From Oceanospirillum linum (GTDB taxonomy: Bacteria; Pseudomonadota; Gammaproteobacteria; Pseudomonadales; Halomonadaceae), in the NCBI RefSeq assembly GCF_001995095.2, contig NZ_MTSD02000007.1, positions 62,001 to 126,000 of the forward strand: DNA of 64,000 nt, in the 5' to 3' direction. A program made the position numbers and the translations under genes. Of the stretch, positions 17,572 through 24,499 are shown piece after piece (the first letter of the stretch is position 1; each line of letters starts with the position of its first letter). Below the pieces are notes generated by a model. That model saw nothing but the letters and a program-made list of their open reading frames with translations. It ran no database searches and was not told the DNA's origin.

Positions 17572-18036
17572 ATGATCAATATTAACGACAAACTTAAATC
17601 CCTGCGTACCGGGGATGGCACTCGCCGTGCACGTACCAAAGAAGCCAGTAGTATCGGCAAAACCCGTACTTTTACCGATCATTTGGTGCAGCAGGTTGAG
17701 GAGATCAGTGCGCCCACATTAAATGATGAGCTGACCCGAATCCGGGAAGCTCTGGAGGATGCATCGGAGAATCTGGAGCGTAATCCAACCATAGGTAATC
17801 TTGAAATCTACCGGGTGTTACTGAGTAATCTGATAGGCAAGGCAACGAAAGGTGCATACGAGGTAGAAGGTGTTGGCCCGGGTTGGAGTCTGACGGATAA
17901 GCATCATGTGATCCGTAAAATTGATGAGGAAGCCGAGGCCTTGCTGCTACTGGTGCTGAACGAGCAGAAAGATACCTTAAAAATCGCCGCTAAACTGACA
18001 CATCTGAAAGGGCTTGTGGTGGATCTGTTGTCTTAA
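17572..18036 (+). CDS. YaaR/DUF327-family protein
   Basis: This soluble helical protein has 154 residues. A basic, Thr-rich N-terminus is followed by a domain at about 30-154 that fits the DUF327 pattern: FTDHLVQQVEE, the central LEIYRVLLSNLIGKATKGAY, and KIDEEAEALLLLVLNEQKDT ending KGLVVDLLS. DUF327 is best known from Firmicutes (YaaR); its presence here is notable. Its role is undefined. It is the last of three same-strand genes after the LonB-like protease. Confidence 0.65.
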   Translation: MININDKLKSLRTGDGTRRARTKEASSIGKTRTFTDHLVQQVEEISAPTLNDELTRIREALEDASENLERNPTIGNLEIYRVLLSNLIGKATKGAYEVEGVGPGWSLTDKHHVIRKIDEEAEALLLLVLNEQKDTLKIAAKLTHLKGLVVDLLS

Positions 18037-18089
18037 CGGCAGACCTCCATTCGGCTTGCGCATATTGCCCACATTAGTATTTTGCAGAC

Positions 18090-18121
18090 AAAAAAAAGCC
18101 CCCACCAAATTTGGTGGGGGC
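18090..18121 (-). terminator. Strong intrinsic terminator pointing to the minus strand
   Basis: A 24-base perfect palindrome (18098-18121, GCCCCCACCAAA and its complement) is preceded on the plus strand by eight A (18090-18097). Read on the minus strand this is a stem followed by eight U, a textbook terminator. On the plus strand no T-run follows, so it does not suit the yaaR-like gene. No protein gene on the minus strand leads into it. Confidence 0.8.
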
Positions 18122-18260
18122 GGAAGTATATATGCAAGAGCTAACAGAGGGTCTCTCAAAAGAGATCTTTCCTTCGAAGACTACCCTAGTCTCCAACCAG
18201 AAAGTGTTCAGAGTAAAGCGATCATTTTCCTGAGAAGATGATCCAACACTGGACAAACCC
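18122..18260 (-). ncRNA. Candidate small RNA ending at the minus-strand terminator
   Basis: The minus strand upstream of the terminator has no convincing ORF but several local hairpins. GATCAT/ATGATC (18238-18243 with 18220-18225) encloses a 12-base loop containing AGGA. AGACTA/TAGTCT pairs over three bases (18187-18192 with 18178-18183). AAGGA occurs in the next loop, and TCTC-TTTT-GAGA follows. GGA motifs in loops are typical of CsrA/RsmA-titrating RNAs, but there are only about four and no recognised upstream activating site. It does not match 6S, tmRNA, SRP or RNase P. The 5' end is a guess. Confidence 0.3.
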
Positions 18261-18442
18261 GTTTGCAAATTTATTACGCGCCTTCAAACACTGGAAAATG
18301 CTGCGCGACCCTATGGGCGTAATACTAAAGACGAAGGTCTGGCGGGTCAATCTGGCTTAGTGGGTTTTAATGTAAAAAAAGGTTTACGCATTGCATTTGT
18401 TCTATAGGGTTATTTAATTACAGAATAATCGTTTGTAGAAAC

Positions 18443-18710
18443 GTGATATTTTTAGCTCAGCTTGAGCTGAATGAGACCTCTTTCTGTGTTTGGCGTGATG
18501 AAAAAGGATATAGTCCGCAGAATGTTCAGATTATTTTATCGCGTCAGAAAATCTGGCTGGATGACAATGTCGTATCATCGGTGGACATGCCTGTAACGGA
18601 CTTCATGCAACACCGGCGAACATACGGTCACCCTTATTGATTCTGAACAGTATTCTCTGTCGGAAACTGGCGTTATGATTCGGTTAGCATCAGCATCGGA
18701 TGTTCAATGA
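18443..18710 (+). pseudogene. Small unrecognised ORF split by a frameshift
   Basis: A GTG-initiated reading of about 55 codons (with WRDEKGYSPQNVQIILSRQK and DDNVVSSVDMPVTDF) runs to a stop at 18638-18640. From about 18597 the next frame continues plausibly (TGEHTVTLIDSEQYSLSETG, then VMIRLASASDVQ) to a stop at 18708-18710. Joined, they would make a beta-rich protein of about 88 residues. I do not recognise the family. It could be a gene remnant or chance. Apart from this and the structures at 18090-18260, the 735-base gap shows only a repeated CAACACTGGA/CAAACACTGGA motif (about 18244 and 18285). Confidence 0.3.
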
Positions 18711-18771
18711 ATGCTAATGAATAAAAATGACAAATAAAATATAAGCGACCACAACGCAAAGGCTTTTATCA

Positions 18772-19344
18772 ATGACTAAACAGGTTGAATTTTTTTACGA
18801 TATTGTCAGTCCGTATAGCTATCTGGCGGCTGTTCAGCTGGAAGAGCTGGAGCGGGAAGCCGGTTGTGAGGTGATCTGGCAGCCACTGTTTCTGCCGGGC
18901 CTGTTCAAGCTGACGGGTAACCAACCGCCACAGGTGATGGCGGAGAAGAAAACCTATCTGTTCGATCAGGATCTGCCTCGCATGGCGCGCTATCTTCAGG
19001 TGCCTTACAACATGCCTGCCAGCTTTCCCTGTAACACTGTTTATGTGATGCGTGCTTTGATGAGTTTGCCCAATAAGCTTCGTGCTGAGAAGAGCCTGGC
19101 ACTGTACGAGCTGTTTTGGGGCGAGGGGCAGGATATTATCAATGATGACACTATACTCTCTTTATTAGGGCAGGATGCGCTGGATTACGCAAAAAGCGAA
19201 GAGGGAAAGGCTGCGCTGATGGATAATACTCAGCGAGCAGCGGATAAGGGCGCTTTTGGTGCTCCGACCCTGTTTGTGAATGATGAGACCTTCTTTGGTT
19301 GTGATCGTATTCTTCAGCTGAAGTACCATCTGCAGATCTCCTGA
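18772..19344 (+). CDS. DsbA-fold 2-hydroxychromene-2-carboxylate isomerase family protein
   Basis: This 190-residue cytosolic protein belongs to the kappa-GST / HCCA isomerase branch of the DsbA fold. The N-terminus VEFFYDIVSPYSYLAAVQLE carries the family serine (SPYSY) in place of a CxxC site, and KGAFGAPTLFVNDETFFGCD supplies the cis-proline strand. HCCA isomerases use glutathione in naphthalene degradation, but genomic homologues without such a pathway, as here, may act on other substrates. The gene starts 62 bases after the preceding fragment and precedes ribE. Confidence 0.87.
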   Translation: MTKQVEFFYDIVSPYSYLAAVQLEELEREAGCEVIWQPLFLPGLFKLTGNQPPQVMAEKKTYLFDQDLPRMARYLQVPYNMPASFPCNTVYVMRALMSLPNKLRAEKSLALYELFWGEGQDIINDDTILSLLGQDALDYAKSEEGKAALMDNTQRAADKGAFGAPTLFVNDETFFGCDRILQLKYHLQIS

Positions 19345-19427
19345 GCAGTAGTCTTATGGCAGTCACTGGGGATGCCAAAATATAGATACTTATATCTTCC
19401 ATTTACTAATAGCCACTAGGAAGCGTT

Positions 19428-20039
19428 ATGTTCACCGGTATTGTCCAAGGCGTAGCAACACTGATTAAACTGATTGAGAAAGATGATTTCCGTACTCATA
19501 TTGTGACAATGCCCGGTCGCCTGACCGAGGGGTTATCAATAGGGGCCAGCGTTGCGCACAATGGTTGCTGTCTAACGGTAACAGAGATCAAAGGTAACAG
19601 GGTTAGCTTTGATCTGATGCAGGAAACGTTACGTCTGACAAACCTTGGTGAACTCCAGGTCGGTGATTCAGTCAATATAGAGCGTGCTGCCCGCTTTGGT
19701 GATGAGATCGGTGGACATGCAATGTCAGGACATATCATGTGTACGACAGATGTTGTGAATATTATGGAGTCCGATAATAACTACCGTATCTGGTTTTCGT
19801 TGCCGAAAGGGTATGAAAAGTATGTTTTTGAGAAAGGCTACCTGGGTATTGATGGCATTAGTCTGACAGTCGGTGAAATTGAGAATGGTTGTTTTTGTGT
19901 CAACCTGATACCGGAAACGTTGGAGAGAACCACAATTGGGCAGCGAAGTATTGGCAGTCGTATCAATATCGAGATCGACCCCCAGACTCAGGCAATTGTG
20001 GATACGGTAGAACGGGTTATGGCTCAGCAAAAATTTTAG
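19428..20039 (+). CDS. ribE: Riboflavin synthase, alpha subunit
   Basis: RibE dismutates two 6,7-dimethyl-8-ribityllumazine molecules into riboflavin and a pyrimidinedione. The 203 residues form two lumazine-binding barrels: the first with MFTGIVQGVATL, SVAHNGCCLTV and IGGHAMSGHI, the second with KGYLGIDGISLTVGEI and NLIPETLERTTIG. It closely resembles the E. coli enzyme, ending IEIDPQTQAIVDTVERVM. AGGAAG lies just upstream of the ATG. It is unlinked to other rib genes except ribB 2.4 kb away on the other strand, and I saw no FMN riboswitch in front of it. Confidence 0.96.
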   Translation: MFTGIVQGVATLIKLIEKDDFRTHIVTMPGRLTEGLSIGASVAHNGCCLTVTEIKGNRVSFDLMQETLRLTNLGELQVGDSVNIERAARFGDEIGGHAMSGHIMCTTDVVNIMESDNNYRIWFSLPKGYEKYVFEKGYLGIDGISLTVGEIENGCFCVNLIPETLERTTIGQRSIGSRINIEIDPQTQAIVDTVERVMAQQKF

Positions 20040-20221
20040 CGGCACTCTTATTGTGCGGGGTAATATGTCGTCGTAGTTTTCTGCTACGTTACGGTGCTTA
20101 AAAAACAGAGACTAATTTTTTTAAGAAAATAGCTGGAGTTTCTGCTCCATTTACTCGATTTTTACCCTACTTTTGGCTAAGATTGCCGCAAATGCAGCTT
20201 TGACTGTATCGCTATCTGTTG

Positions 20222-20260
20222 AAACCTGGAAACTATGTTTTCCGGGTTTTATTGTTTTTG
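20222..20260 (+). terminator. Attenuator-like hairpin in the purine permease leader
   Basis: An 11-bp stem (20222-20232 AAACCTGGAAA with 20239-20249 TTTCCGGGTTT, one wobble) with loop CTATGT is followed by TATTGTTTTT. It ends 22 bases before the permease ATG. A second short hairpin (TGGAG/CTCCA) lies upstream at about 20140-20155. A terminator directly in front of a start codon suggests conditional read-through, for example by a riboswitch or RNA-binding protein. It could also simply terminate ribE, 180 bases upstream. Confidence 0.55.
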
Positions 20261-20281
20261 GACTGGTTCAGGGCAAAACCC

Positions 20282-21571
20282 ATGCTGGAAAAATTGTTTA
20301 AGCTTAGTGAACACAATACCAACGTAAAAACGGAAGTTGTTGCAGGTATCACCACCTACCTGACAATGGCTTACATCATCTTTGTTAACCCATCGATTCT
20401 GAAGCTGGCAGGTATGGATTACGGCGCTGTATTCGTCGCAACCTGCCTTGCAGCAGCTATCGGTACTCTGATTATGGGGCTGTGGGCTAACTATCCGATT
20501 GCATTGGCTCCCGGTATGGGGCTAAACGCCTTTTTCACCTTTACCGTGGTGATGGAGATGGGCTACAGCTGGGAATCTGCTCTTGGAGCTGTATTCTTTT
20601 CCGGTTTGATCTTCACCGTTCTCAGCTTGTTTAAGATACGGGAGTGGATCATTAACAGTATCCCTCTGTCCCTGAGACTGGGTATCGCAGCGGGTATTGG
20701 CCTTTTCCTGGCTCTGATTGCATTAAAGAGTGCCGGTATTGTTGTGGATAGTCCTGCAACACTGGTGACTATGGGTGATCTGTCTGACCCAAGTGTTATT
20801 CTGGCCATCGTCGGCTTCTTTATTATTGTGTCGCTGTCTTACCGCCGGGTTCTGGGTTCCGTTATGATCGGTATTCTGGTGGTCACAGTACTATCGATTG
20901 TAATGGGGCTTAATGAGCTGAATGGCGTCGTCTCTATGCCGCCAAGCCTTGCACCTACTTTTATGGCGATGGATCTTGCCGGTGCCCTTGAAGTGGGCAT
21001 GCTGAGCATTATCTTTGCATTCCTGTTTGTGGATCTGTTTGATACCTCAGGCACTCTGGTAGCGGTTGCTCAGCAGGGCGGTCTGCTGGACAAAGATAAG
21101 CGCCTGCCACGTTTGGGCCGTGCTCTGATGTCTGACAGTACTGCGACGATGGCTGGTGCTGCTCTGGGTACGTCAACTACGACCAGCTATATCGAAAGTA
21201 CTGCCGGTATTTCTGCCGGTGGCCGCACGGGTTTAACAGCGGTTGTTGTTGCAGGGCTGTTTTTACTGTCACTGTTTTTTGCACCGTTAGCGGGCTCTGT
21301 TCCGGCCTATGCAACAGCAGGCGCGCTGTTTTACGTAGCGGTATTGATGACCGCCGGGCTGGCAGAGGTGGACTGGAAAGATCTGACCGAAGCTGCACCT
21401 GTGTTTGTAGCGGCAATTGCGATGCCATTGACGTTCTCGATTGCTAACGGTATCGCCTTCGGCTTTATCACTTATGCCGGTATTAAACTGCTGTCCGGCC
21501 GTCGTGAAGATGTATCCCTGAGCGTTCTGATCCTGGCCGCTCTGTTCGTACTGAAGTTTGTTTTCCTTTAA
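20282..21571 (+). CDS. NCS2/AzgA-family purine (adenine/guanine/hypoxanthine) permease
   Basis: This inner-membrane proton-driven nucleobase importer has 429 residues and about 12-14 membrane segments. Signatures are TEVVAGITTYLTMAYIIFVN, NYPIALAPGMGLNAFFTFTV, DLFDTSGTLVAVA and TSTTTSYIESTAGISAGGRT, which place it in the AzgA/GhxP-like branch. Translation starts at MLEKLFKL; extending to an earlier ATG would run through the leader hairpin. The adjacent apt gene suggests adenine salvage: import, then conversion to AMP. The attenuator-like leader implies regulated expression. Confidence 0.9.
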   Translation: MLEKLFKLSEHNTNVKTEVVAGITTYLTMAYIIFVNPSILKLAGMDYGAVFVATCLAAAIGTLIMGLWANYPIALAPGMGLNAFFTFTVVMEMGYSWESALGAVFFSGLIFTVLSLFKIREWIINSIPLSLRLGIAAGIGLFLALIALKSAGIVVDSPATLVTMGDLSDPSVILAIVGFFIIVSLSYRRVLGSVMIGILVVTVLSIVMGLNELNGVVSMPPSLAPTFMAMDLAGALEVGMLSIIFAFLFVDLFDTSGTLVAVAQQGGLLDKDKRLPRLGRALMSDSTATMAGAALGTSTTTSYIESTAGISAGGRTGLTAVVVAGLFLLSLFFAPLAGSVPAYATAGALFYVAVLMTAGLAEVDWKDLTEAAPVFVAAIAMPLTFSIANGIAFGFITYAGIKLLSGRREDVSLSVLILAALFVLKFVFL

Positions 21572-21607
21572 TTAATCTTCATACGCTACTGCTTTTGCAG
21601 TAAACAC

Positions 21608-21636
21608 AATGCCGACCCATGGGTCGGCATTTGTTT
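21608..21636 (+). terminator. Intrinsic terminator after the purine permease
   Basis: A perfect 11-bp stem (AATGCCGACCC, 21608-21618 with 21621-21631) over two unpaired bases is followed by TTGTTTG. It separates the permease from apt, which must have its own promoter in the next 100 bases. Confidence 0.8.
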
Positions 21637-21734
21637 GCCTGGCTTTTGGCCTATGGTTTTTTTCGTGCTGTAAATAATACAACAGCGTTAATAATGCTGC
21701 AGGCAGCATCCGTTTCACCATTTAAGGTTTTACC

Positions 21735-22298
21735 ATGACAGATCGTACCGATAACAGCATGAACAATATTGACTATTTGAGATCCGTAATCCGTACGGTA
21801 CCGGATTGGCCGGAAGAAGGCGTTATGTTCCGGGACATCACACCTCTTTTTCAGAACAAAAAGGCTTTTCGCAAGCTAATTGATACTTTTGTTCATCGCT
21901 ATTATGACCATGAGATTGATGCCGTAGCGGGTGTTGATGCCCGTGGTTTTATTCTGGGTTCTCCCATTGCTTATGAGCTGAATACCGGTTTTATTCCTGT
22001 GCGTAAAAAGGGTAAATTGCCTTTTGAAACGGTTCAGGAAAGCTATGAACTGGAATATGGCTCCGCCACCGTTGAGTTGCATACCGACTCTTTTAAACCC
22101 GGTGACAAGGTGTTGCTGATCGATGATCTGATCGCCACAGGAGGTACTATGATTGCCGCTGCGAACCTGATCAAGCGTCTGGGTGCTGAGGTGGTTGAAG
22201 CTGCAGCCATTATTGATCTGCCGGATCTGGGCGGTTCTGCAAAGCTGAGAGAGCAGGGTATTGATGTTTATTCAATCTGCGAGTTTGAAGGGGATTAG
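21735..22298 (+). CDS. apt: Adenine phosphoribosyltransferase
   Basis: Apt salvages adenine and PRPP to AMP in the cytosol. The 187-residue protein has the adenine-specific N-terminus [20 protein letters not shown], the flexible-loop [20 protein letters not shown], and the PRPP motif [15 protein letters not shown]. Length is normal. AAGG lies 7-10 bases before the ATG. It follows a purine permease on the same strand but is separated by a terminator. Unlike the PRTase-like protein at 2680, its catalytic motif is intact. Confidence 0.96.
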   Translation: MTDRTDNSMNNIDYLRSVIRTVPDWPEEGVMFRDITPLFQNKKAFRKLIDTFVHRYYDHEIDAVAGVDARGFILGSPIAYELNTGFIPVRKKGKLPFETVQESYELEYGSATVELHTDSFKPGDKVLLIDDLIATGGTMIAAANLIKRLGAEVVEAAAIIDLPDLGGSAKLREQGIDVYSICEFEGD

Positions 22299-22363
22299 CG
22301 GCGTATATGGGCTGACTTTATTAAGGCGGCCTGTGTTTTACAGCTAATGCTTTAGTCACGTGG

Positions 22364-22386
22364 AAAACGGGCGTCATGCCCGTTTT
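22364..22386. terminator. Bidirectional terminator between apt and ribB
   Basis: AAAACGGGC (22364-22372) pairs perfectly with GCCCGTTTT (22378-22386) over GTCAT. It lies between the convergent apt and ribB genes; the A and T ends let it work in both directions. Confidence 0.8.
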
Positions 22387-22397
22387 ATAATGAGCGC

Positions 22398-23066
22398 TTA
22401 GGCGACCTGTTTGGCTTTTTGCCGGTAAGCCACAATATCTTCAATTGTTAATACCGGCATCTGATGCTTGTGGCCAAACCGGATAACTTCCGGTAACCGT
22501 GCCATGGTGCCATCCTCATTGGTGAGTTCGCAAAGTACGCCAAAGGGTTTCAGCCCGGCCAGCTGCGCCATATCGACACTGGCTTCCGTATGCCCCCGCC
22601 GTCCGAGAACGCCCTTAGTGTTGGCTTTTAGCGGGAAGACATGTCCAGGTTTTTTCAGGTCGGAAGGTTGGGCGTTATCCGCAATGGCTGCCTGAATTGT
22701 GGTGACTCTGTCTGCGGCAGATACACCTGTGCTGACGCCGGTAGCCGCTTCAATACTGACCGTAAAGTTGGTGTGATTGGTACTGGTATTATCCTGAACC
22801 ATCATCGGTAGTTCTAACTGTTTAATACGTTCTTCCGGTAAGCAGAGACAGATAATGCCGGAACACTCTCGGATCATCAGTGCCATCTGTTCATGGGTCA
22901 TGGTTTCCGCAGCGAAGATCAGATCACCTTCATTTTCACGATGTTCATCATCCAATACCAGAATACCTTGTCCTTTTTGTAACGCTGCAATAGCTCGTTC
23001 TACGCGCTGAACAGGTGTGCCGAAAAAGGAAAGATTATGATTTTTTGATGGGTTTTGCTGATTCAT
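22398..23066 (-). CDS. ribB: 3,4-dihydroxy-2-butanone-4-phosphate synthase
   Basis: RibB converts ribulose-5-phosphate to the four-carbon precursor of riboflavin. The 222-residue single-domain protein matches E. coli Rib[21 protein letters not shown] (acidic metal site), [32 protein letters not shown] and [17 protein letters not shown]. It has no GTP-cyclohydrolase II domain, unlike RibBA fusions. A full FMN riboswitch upstream on the same strand gives feedback control by flavin. The C-terminus [11 protein letters not shown] is ordinary. Confidence 0.96.
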   Translation of the reverse strand: MNQQNPSKNHNLSFFGTPVQRVERAIAALQKGQGILVLDDEHRENEGDLIFAAETMTHEQMALMIRECSGIICLCLPEERIKQLELPMMVQDNTSTNHTNFTVSIEAATGVSTGVSAADRVTTIQAAIADNAQPSDLKKPGHVFPLKANTKGVLGRRGHTEASVDMAQLAGLKPFGVLCELTNEDGTMARLPEVIRFGHKHQMPVLTIEDIVAYRQKAKQVA

Positions 23067-23157
23067 GGTAATGCTCTTTTGAGTGAATAATAACCAGAAT
23101 CAGGGCGGCAAGAGGCATATCTGCTTAACGTGAGGCGTTCGTATCTTCATAGGATAC

Positions 23158-23210
23158 GGCTACCTTTTGGCAGGTATAGCAAAACAGGTAGCCATAAAAA
23201 GGCCACCTGT
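23158..23210 (-). promoter_or_regulatory. Expression platform of the FMN riboswitch
   Basis: Two alternative stems share one strand. ACAGGTGGCC (23210-23201) pairs with GGCTACCTGT (23193-23184, one wobble), followed by TTTTGCTA, a terminator-like hairpin. The same GGCTACC (23193-23187) can instead pair with GGTAGCC (23164-23158), which would break the first hairpin. This mutually exclusive design is typical of riboswitch attenuators. Confidence 0.65.
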
Positions 23211-23362
23211 AATTCTCTTTTATCCGGACTATAACCGTCGGCTCTGGAGTTACACCAGATCTGCTTGACCCTGCTGCTGACAAGTCAGCTGCAGGCGCTC
23301 GTGGGCTTTCTGTAGGAAACAGATTTACCACCGGTGGGGAGTTTCACCCCGCCCTGAGAATA
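23211..23362 (-). promoter_or_regulatory. FMN riboswitch (RFN element)
   Basis: The minus strand carries the conserved RFN landmarks in order: TATTCTCAGGGCGGGGTGAA, CCCCACCGGTGGTAAAT, a variable stem-loop, GTCAGCAGCAGG, AGATCTGGTGTAACTCCAGA, GCCGACGGTTATAGTCCGGA and a closing AGAGAAT that pairs with the 5' end. FMN binding would lower ribB expression through the downstream alternative hairpins. Recognition is by consensus and is firm. Confidence 0.95.
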
Positions 23363-23369
23363 CCGTGTT

Positions 23370-23398
23370 ATATTAATCAAACAGCCATGTTCACCCAA
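23370..23398 (-). promoter_or_regulatory. Predicted sigma-70 promoter of the FMN riboswitch / ribB
   Basis: On the minus strand TTGGGT (23398-23393) and TAATAT (23375-23370) are spaced by 17 bases, just upstream of the riboswitch 5' end. Position and spacing are ideal; the -35 box is only a fair match. Confidence 0.55.
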
Positions 23399-23443
23399 GT
23401 GAATAAATTGATCCGAAAAAGAGATTTATTCTATTTCCTGCAA

Positions 23444-24331
23444 TCAGAGCCCGGTTTCCTTCGCCAGACAGATAAAGCGTCGGATATGAGGGTTATCTTC
23501 ATCCTGCTGGCGTACTCCCAGAAAGATCTGTTTCTGAATGCCCTCTTTTCCCAGCTTTACCAGCGCAATGGGCAGGTTCTCGGCGTATTCCCGTCCTAAC
23601 CATGCCGGTAGTGTTGCCACACCACGATTGGCAGCCACCATTTGCAGAATGATTTCAGTGGCTTCCAGTGTTTTATGTTTTTGCGGTCGACAATGGGCCG
23701 GTAGCAGAAACTGTTGAAAGATATCCAGCCGTTCGATCTCCACCGGATAGGTGAACAGGGTTTCGCTGGCAAGCTGATCCGGGGCGATCCAGGGATGGTT
23801 CGCCAGCGGATTGTGCTGATGCACGACTAATACTTGCTCGTAGGGGAACACCGGCTCAAACACAATCCCTTCGCGCCAGATCGGGTCAGGTGTCACTAAA
23901 ATGTCGATATCGTGGTTAAACAGCGCCGCCATGCCACCAAACTGAAAGCGTTGTTTAACATCCAGATCTACTGATGGATAAATATCCATAAAGGGCGACA
24001 CTACCTTCAGTAGCCACTGATAGCAGGGATGGCACTCCATACCAATATGCAAACTGCCCTGTTCGTTGCGGGCAAAGCGACTCAGATTTTCATCGATGCG
24101 TTCCAGCTGAGGCAGAATGCGTTTAGCCTCTTTTAGCAGATACTCTCCGGCCTGTGTTAGGCGCACCTTACGGCCATCTTTTAGCCATAGAGGGCTGCCA
24201 ATCTGGCCTTCCAGCTTTTTGATGGTGTGACTAAGGGCTGACTGAGTCAGGTACAGGCTTTCTGAGGCAGCGGTCAGAGAGCCTTGCTTATCAATAGCAC
24301 GCAGAATATTCAGATGAGTACGTTCAATTAT
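23444..24331 (-). CDS. metR: LysR-family methionine regulator MetR with a non-standard start
   Basis: MetR activates metE and other methionine genes in response to homocysteine. The C-terminal effector domain is clear (GMECHPCYQWLLKVVSPFMD, QMVAANRGVATLPAWLG). The N-terminal helix-turn-helix is encoded intact upstream of the first GTG at 24166: IERTHLNILRAIDKQGSLTA followed by LTQSALSHTIKKLEGQIGSP. A start giving the usual MIERxHL N-terminus falls on ATA (24331-24329) or the adjacent ATT (24328-24326), preceded by GAGGA about 10 bases upstream; there is no ATG, GTG or TTG in frame before a stop. Divergence from metE is the classic metR/metE layout. Confidence 0.85.
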   Translation of the reverse strand: MIERTHLNILRAIDKQGSLTAASESLYLTQSALSHTIKKLEGQIGSPLWLKDGRKVRLTQAGEYLLKEAKRILPQLERIDENLSRFARNEQGSLHIGMECHPCYQWLLKVVSPFMDIYPSVDLDVKQRFQFGGMAALFNHDIDILVTPDPIWREGIVFEPVFPYEQVLVVHQHNPLANHPWIAPDQLASETLFTYPVEIERLDIFQQFLLPAHCRPQKHKTLEATEIILQMVAANRGVATLPAWLGREYAENLPIALVKLGKEGIQKQIFLGVRQQDEDNPHIRRFICLAKETGL

Positions 24332-24499
24332 TCTCTCTACATTCCTCTTTGTCGCTATTACCTATGAAAAAAGCTAATGATTTTATGAGAAAGTACCATT
24401 ATTTTTCATAGATTGCATGATTTAGGCTACAGCCATGGATTGAATAGCGTTGAGATAAGGCGCGAAAAAGACGCAAACTGAGATTTGTAAGGAATTAAA

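Noticed and set aside
18090-18121. Palindrome as the terminator of the yaaR-like gene
   Set aside because: On the plus strand no T-run follows; the T-run exists only on the minus strand, so it was assigned there.
23444-24166. metR starting at the GTG at 24166
   Set aside because: It would remove the whole helix-turn-helix, which is clearly encoded upstream in the same frame up to 24331.
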